Source: Clostridia bacterium | GTDB taxonomy: Bacteria; Bacillota; Clostridia; Saccharofermentanales; UBA5734 | Assembly: GCA_018056585.1 (NCBI GenBank) | Contig: JAGPFK010000060.1 | Coordinates: forward strand, 1-7,706 | Direction of reading: 5' to 3' | Length of the DNA stretch: 7,706 nucleotides | Part shown: positions 1 through 5,323 of the stretch, in pieces | How the letters are laid out: each line of letters begins with the position of its first letter | Position numbering within the stretch: position 1 is the first letter of the stretch | Program-made: the position numbers and the translations under genes | Notes under the pieces: generated by a model | The model's input: the letters and a program-made list of their open reading frames with translations, nothing else | The model's database searches: none | Told to the model about the DNA's origin: nothing

Positions 1-351
1 GCTCACTATCATCTGGATAACCTGATTGCGATCGTGGATCGCAATGGCTTGCAGATTTCAGGCTGCACAGAAGAGGTCATGAGTCTCGAGCCTTTAGATG
101 AAAAATGGAAAAGTTTCGGCTGGTCTGTGGTCAAAACAGACGGACATGATGTTGCAGCCCTGGTAAAAGCCCTTCAGGCTGTGCCGGCAGAAGCGGGAAA
201 ACCCACGCTGATCCTGGCCAGGACGATCAAAGGGCGAGGGGTCTCCTTTATGGAAAATGTCCCGTCGTGGCATCACGGTGTTCCGACGGAAGAGGAATTC
301 AAAAGAGCAATGAAGGAGCTTAAAGCGTCCTGTGGAGGTGCTGATGAATGA
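1..351 (+). CDS. Transketolase, N-terminal (TPP-binding) subunit, 3' part only
   Basis: This is the last 116 codons of the TPP-binding half of a split transketolase; the reading frame is open to base 1, so the true start lies upstream. The visible part begins in the cofactor-binding core (LDNLIAIVDRNGLQISG, the D-x-N-x-x-Q segment that follows the GDG motif), continues through a 'KWKSFGW' and 'DGHDVAALVKAL' stretch, then 'PTLILARTIKGRGVSFME' and 'WHHGVPTEEEF'. These are in the usual order for transketolase N subunits of about 270-280 residues, so roughly 160 residues are missing. Transketolases move a two-carbon ketol unit between sugar phosphates in the cytoplasm using thiamine diphosphate. 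The usual WHGKAP motif reads WHHGVP here. The gene ends four bases inside the start of its partner subunit. The family is certain; the substrate is not, and an apulose-4-phosphate transketolase is the favoured inference from context. Confidence 0.93.
   Translation, partial: AHYHLDNLIAIVDRNGLQISGCTEEVMSLEPLDEKWKSFGWSVVKTDGHDVAALVKALQAVPAEAGKPTLILARTIKGRGVSFMENVPSWHHGVPTEEEFKRAMKELKASCGGADE
334..340 (+). promoter_or_regulatory. Ribosome binding site for the transketolase C subunit
   Basis: GGAGGTG sits 7 bases before the ATG at 348 and inside the last codons of the N subunit. It fixes the start at 348 rather than the out-of-frame ATG at 344. With the ATGA overlap at 348-351 it indicates coupled, balanced translation of the two subunits. 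Confidence 0.85.
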
Positions 352-1286
352 ATCAGATTGCCAATCGCCAGGTCATCTGTAATGAATTGATCCGTCAGGG
401 GAAGCAGGATCCGACTGTTTTTGTTCTGGCCAGTGATTCAAGGGGTTCTGCTTCTCTGACGGAATTTATCAGGCAACTGCCGGATCAGTTTGTTGAAACC
501 GGTATTGCCGAACAGAACTTAGTCGGGATCGCAGCCGGCATGGCGGCGTCCGGGCTGAAGCCTTATGTTGCGTCTCCTGCTTGTTTTTTAAGTATGCGCA
601 GCATCGAACAGATCAAGCTCGACGTTGCTTATTCCAATCAGCCAGTGCGCTTGATTGGCATCAGCGGCGGGCTCAGCTACGGTGCGTTGGGTATGTCTCA
701 TCATTCCCTGCAGGACATCGCCGTGATGCGTGCCATCCCTGGCATCAGGATCGTCCTCCCGGCAGACCGCCACGAAACCAAAAAGTTAATGGAAGCTCTT
801 TTTGATTGTGAAGAACCTGTGTATGTTCGTGTCGGGCGCAATCCCGTTTTAGACGTTTATCCGCACGATGATTTTGATTTTTCCATCGGACAAGCGATCA
901 AGCTGCATGAAGGGCGTGATGTGACCATCATAGCCTGCGGCGAAACGGTCCGCGGTGCTCTGGATGCTGCACTCCTGCTGTCCGAAGAGGGGGTTTCGTG
1001 CCGCGTCCTGAGCATGCATACCATTAAGCCGCTGGACACCGAAGCGATCAGAAGGGCCGCTGAAGAAACCCGTGCCATAGTTACCGTGGAGGAACACAGT
1101 GTTTTCGGCGGACTCGGCGCTGCGGTCTCAGAGGTGGTCGTGACGCACCATCCCTTGCCGATGCGGATCCTGGGTGTTCCGGACGAGCCGGCTATTGCCG
1201 GTCCTTCCAGAGACGTTTTTCGTTATTATGGACTGGACGCTTCGGGCGTCATCCGCGCAGTCCGGGATCTGATGGCTGCCCAATGA
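348..1286 (+). CDS. Transketolase, C-terminal subunit, with altered substrate-site residues
   Basis: This 312-residue protein is the pyrimidine-binding plus C-terminal half of a split transketolase, at the family's usual length. ETGIAEQNLVGIAAGMA (residues 50-66) carries the glutamate (E55) that activates the thiamine ring. GALGMSHHSLQDIA (112-125) is the substrate and cofactor loop, and PVYVRVGR (157-164) ends with the arginine matching the phosphate-binding Arg520 of E. coli TktA. Residues from about 190 form the C-terminal domain (VTIIACG, CRVLSMHTIKPLD, VTVEEHSVFGGLG). By-eye alignment shows two exchanges: the position of TktA His461 is S106 and that of Asp469 is L114, while the His473 equivalent (H118) is kept. 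These positions read donor and acceptor sugars, so the substrate probably differs from the standard pentose phosphate set. The gene overlaps both neighbours by 4 bases. An apulose-4-phosphate transketolase subunit fits the context but is inferred. Confidence 0.94.
   Translation: MNQIANRQVICNELIRQGKQDPTVFVLASDSRGSASLTEFIRQLPDQFVETGIAEQNLVGIAAGMAASGLKPYVASPACFLSMRSIEQIKLDVAYSNQPVRLIGISGGLSYGALGMSHHSLQDIAVMRAIPGIRIVLPADRHETKKLMEALFDCEEPVYVRVGRNPVLDVYPHDDFDFSIGQAIKLHEGRDVTIIACGETVRGALDAALLLSEEGVSCRVLSMHTIKPLDTEAIRRAAEETRAIVTVEEHSVFGGLGAAVSEVVVTHHPLPMRILGVPDEPAIAGPSRDVFRYYGLDASGVIRAVRDLMAAQ
1283..1286 (+). promoter_or_regulatory. ATGA stop-start overlap coupling the regulator to the transketolase
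   Basis: The TGA of the transketolase C subunit (1284-1286) is embedded in the ATG of the LacI gene (1283-1285). No purine-rich ribosome site is seen in the preceding 20 bases (the nearest G-rich text is GATGG at 1271-1275, a poor match), so reinitiation by ribosomes finishing the upstream gene is the likely route of translation. Confidence 0.6.
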
Positions 1287-2317
1287 ACATGCAGAACAAG
1301 GAACAAAAAAAAATCACACTTAGAGACATCGCTCAGGCGGCCAATGTCTCCACTGCGACGGTTTCTAATGCACTGAACAATCGACCCGGGGTGAGCGAAG
1401 AGCTGAGGCAGCGCATTTTTCAGACGGCTCATCAGCTCGGTTATGTGCGCAGCAACGGAATCAGCCAGCCGGTCATCCGCTTGATCATTCTTAAGCGGCA
1501 TGGCTATGTGGTTACCGACACCCCTTTTTTTGCCGCATTGGTTGAGGGAATCGAAAAGCAATGCCGTTCGCAAGATTATGAATTGCTGATTTCACACTTC
1601 AGCCTGAATGAAAAAGAACGGCCTGATTTAATCCGTTTGATAAACACCGATCATGCGGCCGGCCTGATTGTTCTGGCCACCGAAATGCTCATGGAAGATC
1701 TGGCTGTTCTCAGTCATGCCCGCATCCCGATTGTCCTTCTGGACAGCCGCTTTTTTAGTTGTCCGTATGATCGCGTGCTCATCAATAATGAGGAAGCTGC
1801 TTTTACAGCAACCACATACCTGATCGAACAAGGGCACCAGCAGATTGGTTATCTCAGCAGTTCCGTCATGATCAACAATTTTAATGACCGGGCGGCCGGC
1901 TATCGTTGTGCCCTGGAGCGGGCCAATCTGCCGGTTGACGATGGCCTGAAACTGGCCCTGGAGCCAACCCTTGACGGCTCATACCGTGATATGCTTCGGA
2001 TTCTGGATCGATTTTCTAGGCTGCCCACCGCTTTTTTCGCGGATAACGACATCATTGCGTGCGGCGCAATGAAAGCCCTGCAGGAAAAGGGAATCCAGAT
2101 TCCTGAAAAGGTTTCCATCGTCGGGATCGATGACATGCCATTTTGTGAGTTGACTCAACCGCGGCTGACAACGGTCCGCGTCTTCAAACAAGAGCTGGGC
2201 GGCATTGCGGTCAGGCGACTGATGGATAAAATTGAAGGAGACCCGATTATCCAGCAAATTGCTGTCGGGACGAAACTTGTGATTCGTGACAGTGTTTGCA
2301 AGCTTCAGAATAGATAA
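1283..2317 (+). CDS. LacI/GalR-family transcriptional regulator
   Basis: This 344-residue protein has a LacI helix-turn-helix at about residues 11-54 (ITLRDIAQAANVSTATVSNAL, then GVSEELRQRI and QLGY), followed by a periplasmic-binding-protein-like effector domain. The latter shows NDRAAGYRCAL (201-211), FFADNDIIACGAMKAL (251-266) and IVGIDDMPFCELTQPRLTTV (279-298), all standard family landmarks. It should bind an operator as a dimer and respond to a sugar or sugar phosphate from this pathway; the ligand is unknown. The stretch after the HTH (Y54 to I65) is about six residues shorter than in LacI and lacks the N-x-x-A-x-x-L hinge-helix pattern. Its ATG overlaps the upstream stop as ATGA and has no clear Shine-Dalgarno sequence, so it is probably made by translational coupling at a low level. 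A second in-frame ATG lies at 1289. Being inside the operon suggests autoregulation. Confidence 0.95.
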   Translation: MNMQNKEQKKITLRDIAQAANVSTATVSNALNNRPGVSEELRQRIFQTAHQLGYVRSNGISQPVIRLIILKRHGYVVTDTPFFAALVEGIEKQCRSQDYELLISHFSLNEKERPDLIRLINTDHAAGLIVLATEMLMEDLAVLSHARIPIVLLDSRFFSCPYDRVLINNEEAAFTATTYLIEQGHQQIGYLSSSVMINNFNDRAAGYRCALERANLPVDDGLKLALEPTLDGSYRDMLRILDRFSRLPTAFFADNDIIACGAMKALQEKGIQIPEKVSIVGIDDMPFCELTQPRLTTVRVFKQELGGIAVRRLMDKIEGDPIIQQIAVGTKLVIRDSVCKLQNR

Positions 2318-2322
2318 AGGAG
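2316..2322 (+). promoter_or_regulatory. Ribosome binding site for the apiosidase-like hydrolase
   Basis: AAAGGAG lies 9 bases before the ATG at 2332 and overlaps the TAA of the regulator gene. It is a strong site and supports the start at 2332. The 14-base gap here is the longest non-coding stretch in the window and leaves no room for a separate promoter or terminator. Confidence 0.85.
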
Positions 2323-2331
2323 AATACAGAC

Positions 2332-3780
2332 ATGCATCAAGTTGCCAAATGGGATCTTTTTGAATGGACTTTAAAGGGGCCTGAAGATGGCAATCCCTTC
2401 CGGGATGTTGTCTTACAGGCTTTTTTTGAACACCGAGGCCGCCGCGTCACGGTCAATGGCTTTTATGACGGCGCAGGTCAGTATATCATCCGTTTTATGC
2501 CGGATATGATTGGCGATTGGACATTTGTCACACACAGCAATGTTCCTGAGCTGAACAAACAAACGGGGCAGCTGACCTGCACAGCGCCCAGACCGGATAA
2601 CCATGGCCCGGTTCGTGTGAGCCGAACCTATCACTTTTCTTATGAAGACGGCACGCCATACTATCCGATCGGGACAACCTGTTACGCCTGGATCCACCAG
2701 GGCAGCAAACTGGAACAGCAGACGCTGCAAACACTTGAAAAATCGCCTTTCAATAAAATCCGCATGTGCGTCTTTCCCAAACATTATCTTTTCAATACCA
2801 ACGAACCAGAGCTTTACCCTTTTGTTAAAAACTCTGAGGAAAACTGGGATGACTCGCGTTTCAACCCGGATTTTTTCCGGCATCTGGAAGATTGTATTTT
2901 AGAACTGGCAAAACGCGGAATCGAGGCGGATCTGATCCTCTTTCATCCCTATGACCGTTGGGGTTTTGCCCGGATGGACCATGAAACAGATGTCTTTTAT
3001 CTCCGCTATCTGTTGGCGCGCTTGTCTGCTTTCCATAATGTCTGGTGGTCGTTTGCCAATGAATACGACTTGATGGAAAAGTCAATTTCTGATTGGGAAG
3101 ATCTGGCTCAGGTGGTCGTCATGGAAGATCCCTGGCAACACCTGCGCTCCATTCACAATTGTCTCCACTTTTATGATCACTCACGCCCCTGGATCACACA
3201 CTGCAGCATCCAGCGCGTGGACTGGTACCGAACCAGTGAAAATGTCGATTTATGGCGCGAACAGTACCGCAAACCGGTCATTGTTGACGAATGTGCTTAT
3301 GAAGGCAATATAGATATGAAATGGGGCAGCCTCACAGCCGAAGAGCTGGTGCGGCGATTCTGGGAAGGAACCGTCCGGGGCGGTTATGTCGGACATGGCG
3401 AAACATACGTGCACGAAGATGACATTCTTTGGTGGTCCAAAGGTGGTGTTCTGCATGGTCAAAGTGCGGAACGAATTGCTTTTTTACGGCGGATCCTCGA
3501 AGACATGCCAATAGACTTTCTGGATTATGCCCCTTCTGGCATTGATCGCAGAAATCTGCCCTGCGGAGGTGCCAAAAATGAATATTATCTTTGTTACTTT
3601 GGCTTTAATCAACCCTCATACATGACGTTTTCGATGGAACCCGGCATGACCTATCAAGTCGATATCATTGATACCTGGAATATGACCATTGAATCAGTAG
3701 AAGAAACCCAAGAAGGCCATTTTTGCATTGATCTTCCGGGCCGCCCTTACATGGCGGTTCGGCTTACAAAGAAAGGCTGA
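2332..3780 (+). CDS. DUF5060 / apiosidase-like (DUF4038) / DUF5605-type glycoside hydrolase, cytoplasmic
   Basis: This 482-residue protein has three parts. Residues 1-95 form an N-terminal beta-sandwich of DUF5060 type (KWDLFEWTLKGP at 6-17, NPFRDVVL, GDWTF at 61-65). Residues about 98-395 form a TIM barrel of the apiosidase-like/DUF4038 type, opening with FSYEDGTPYYPIGTTCYAW. Residues about 396-480 form a C-terminal beta domain resembling DUF5605. The likely acid/base is E244 in WWSFANEYD (strand 4) and the likely nucleophile is E320 in VIVDECAYEG (strand 7), the clan GH-A arrangement. There is no signal peptide or membrane segment, so it should act in the cytoplasm on imported oligosaccharides or glycosides. 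The characterised apiosidase family GH140 shares the barrel type, but the broader family is largely uncharacterised, so apiosidase activity is an inference strengthened by the neighbouring kinase and transketolase. Confidence 0.88.
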   Translation: MHQVAKWDLFEWTLKGPEDGNPFRDVVLQAFFEHRGRRVTVNGFYDGAGQYIIRFMPDMIGDWTFVTHSNVPELNKQTGQLTCTAPRPDNHGPVRVSRTYHFSYEDGTPYYPIGTTCYAWIHQGSKLEQQTLQTLEKSPFNKIRMCVFPKHYLFNTNEPELYPFVKNSEENWDDSRFNPDFFRHLEDCILELAKRGIEADLILFHPYDRWGFARMDHETDVFYLRYLLARLSAFHNVWWSFANEYDLMEKSISDWEDLAQVVVMEDPWQHLRSIHNCLHFYDHSRPWITHCSIQRVDWYRTSENVDLWREQYRKPVIVDECAYEGNIDMKWGSLTAEELVRRFWEGTVRGGYVGHGETYVHEDDILWWSKGGVLHGQSAERIAFLRRILEDMPIDFLDYAPSGIDRRNLPCGGAKNEYYLCYFGFNQPSYMTFSMEPGMTYQVDIIDTWNMTIESVEETQEGHFCIDLPGRPYMAVRLTKKG

Positions 3781-3785
3781 TTGAT

Positions 3786-5321
3786 ATGGCGCCCTTTATT
3801 TTAGCGATTGATCAAAGTACTTCGGCAACAAAAGCGATCCTTTTTGACGGAAAAGGTCATCTTCTTCATCGGGCAAGCCGTCCACACAAGCAGTTTTATC
3901 CGAATCCGGGCTGGGTAGAACAGGACCCGGTTGAAATCTGGCAAAATACACTGGCTGCAATTGAAGCGGTCTGTCAGGAAGCCGGTCTTGCTGCAGAAGA
4001 AATGCAAAAACAGATCTGTGTTTTAGCGATCACCAATCAGCGGGAGACGGTTATGATTTGGGATCGCCTGAATGGAAAGCCCATTTATCCAGCCATCACG
4101 TGGCAATGCAACCGGGCTTCCTCAATTTGCCAGGATATTGAAAAGCGTGGGTTTGCGCCGGAAGTGAAAGCGCGGTCCGGACTTGTCCTCTCCCCTTATT
4201 TTTCCGCCGCCAAGGCTTCCTGGATGCTTCAAAATGTTCCGGATGCCAGGCGCCTGGCCGATGAAGGCCGATTGCTTCTGGGAACGATGGACAGCTGGCT
4301 GATCTGGAACCTGACAGGCGGTGCCGTGCATGCTACAGACTATTCCAATGCCAGCCGGACCCAGTTGTTTAATATTTTTGAGCAGCGCTGGGACGAAAAA
4401 CTGCTTGATATTTTTGGCATTCCAGCGGCTTTGCTTCCCGAAGTATGTTTTTCCGACATGATTTACGGCCACGTTACGGCTGGCTCCGAACCCATGACTA
4501 AAACCCTTGAAGGGTTGCCTATCGGAGGCGTCATGGGAGATTCACACGCAGCACTTTTCGGGCAGAATTGTTTTAGGCAGGGCATGACCAAGGCAACCTA
4601 TGGAACCGGCTCTTCAATGATGATGAACATTGGATCGGAGGCTCGCCAATCCGAGCATGGCCTGGTTACCTCTATTGCCTGGGGGCTGAAAGGAAAAATC
4701 GACTATGTCTTCGAAGGGAACATCAATTGTTCTGGAGACACCATCCAATGGCTGGTGGATGAACTTAAAATTTTAAATGAACCTCAGGAAGCGAAAGATT
4801 TTGCTTTGATGCTTCCTGACAATGGCGGTGTCTATTTGGTGCCGGCCTTTGTCGGCCTGGGCGCCCCCTATTGGGACAGCGAAGCCCGAGCGTCGATCAC
4901 CGGTCTTTCCCGGGGAACCGGCAAGGCTCATGTGATCCGTGCGGCAGAAGAGTCCATGGCTTACCAAATCAAAGATATTGCCGATCTGATGCTTTCTGAA
5001 AGCGGCCTTGATATCCCGGAATTGCGCGTGGACGGCGGTCCGACACGTGATACATTTCTGATGCAGTTTCAGGCCGATATCCTTGACAGGCCGGTTGTCT
5101 GCGCGCGTATCGCGGAGTTATCGGCTTTGGGTGCCTGCCTGATGGGTGGCCTGGCCGTGGGTCTTTTCAAAGATCTTGATGAAATAAGCGCTTTACGTGA
5201 GCCGGGTCAAAGCTACCGGCCTTCTATGGGATTTGAAGAACGCCGGCGACTGTATGACGGATGGAAAAGAGCAGTCAGGCGAACACTGAGCTGGTATCCA
5301 GAATCTGATAAAGAGGTGTGA
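3786..5321 (+). CDS. FGGY carbohydrate kinase, glycerol-kinase-like with altered substrate pocket (candidate apulose kinase)
   Basis: This 511-residue protein matches glycerol kinase end to end: phosphate loop FILAIDQSTSATKAILFD (4-21), TNQRETVMIWDR (83-94), AITWQCNRA (103-111), SGLVLSPYFSAAK (131-143), GDSHAALFGQ (251-260), TYGTGSS (271-277), VPAFVGLGAPYWD (352-364) and RVDGGPTRDTFLMQFQADIL (414-433). Of the E. coli GlpK glycerol contacts, Arg83/Glu84 (R86/E87), Trp103 (W106), Tyr135 (Y138) and the catalytic Asp245 (D252) are kept, but Gln246 is S253 and Phe270 is S277. Both changes open the pocket, so true glycerol kinase is less likely than a kinase for a larger polyol or ketose. In an operon with an apiosidase-like hydrolase and a split transketolase, D-apulose is the favoured substrate; erythrulose, a tetritol or another pentulose are alternatives. 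The start is supported by AAAGG at 3772-3776, 9 bases before the ATG, only 5 bases after the previous stop. Confidence 0.92.
   Translation: MAPFILAIDQSTSATKAILFDGKGHLLHRASRPHKQFYPNPGWVEQDPVEIWQNTLAAIEAVCQEAGLAAEEMQKQICVLAITNQRETVMIWDRLNGKPIYPAITWQCNRASSICQDIEKRGFAPEVKARSGLVLSPYFSAAKASWMLQNVPDARRLADEGRLLLGTMDSWLIWNLTGGAVHATDYSNASRTQLFNIFEQRWDEKLLDIFGIPAALLPEVCFSDMIYGHVTAGSEPMTKTLEGLPIGGVMGDSHAALFGQNCFRQGMTKATYGTGSSMMMNIGSEARQSEHGLVTSIAWGLKGKIDYVFEGNINCSGDTIQWLVDELKILNEPQEAKDFALMLPDNGGVYLVPAFVGLGAPYWDSEARASITGLSRGTGKAHVIRAAEESMAYQIKDIADLMLSESGLDIPELRVDGGPTRDTFLMQFQADILDRPVVCARIAELSALGACLMGGLAVGLFKDLDEISALREPGQSYRPSMGFEERRRLYDGWKRAVRRTLSWYPESDKEV
5313..5318 (+). promoter_or_regulatory. Ribosome binding site for the rhamnosidase
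   Basis: GAGGTG lies 5 bases before the ATG at 5324, within the last codons of the kinase gene. It supports that start, which follows the kinase stop codon by only two bases and indicates one transcript. Confidence 0.75.
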
Positions 5322-5323
5322 TC

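Noticed and set aside
494..507. A cre-like sequence beginning TGAAACCGGT inside the transketolase C gene
   Set aside because: It matches most of the catabolite-response consensus but misses the last two bases, and it lies within a conserved coding segment (ETGIAEQ). Chance is the simpler explanation.
2277..2316. Possible internal promoter at the end of the regulator gene (TTGTGA and TAGATA)
   Set aside because: The spacing between the two hexamers is far from 16-18 bases and neither is a good match. The genes appear to share one transcript.
2413..2883. 156-codon minus-strand frame opposite the apiosidase-like hydrolase
   Set aside because: It has no recognisable motif or plausible context, and it lies opposite a gene with clear domains on the + strand.
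3786..5321. Calling the kinase a true glycerol kinase or a rhamnulokinase
   Set aside because: The overall match is to glycerol kinase, not rhamnulokinase, but two glycerol-contact positions are changed to serine and the neighbours are sugar hydrolases and a transketolase rather than glycerol genes, so the call is kept general.
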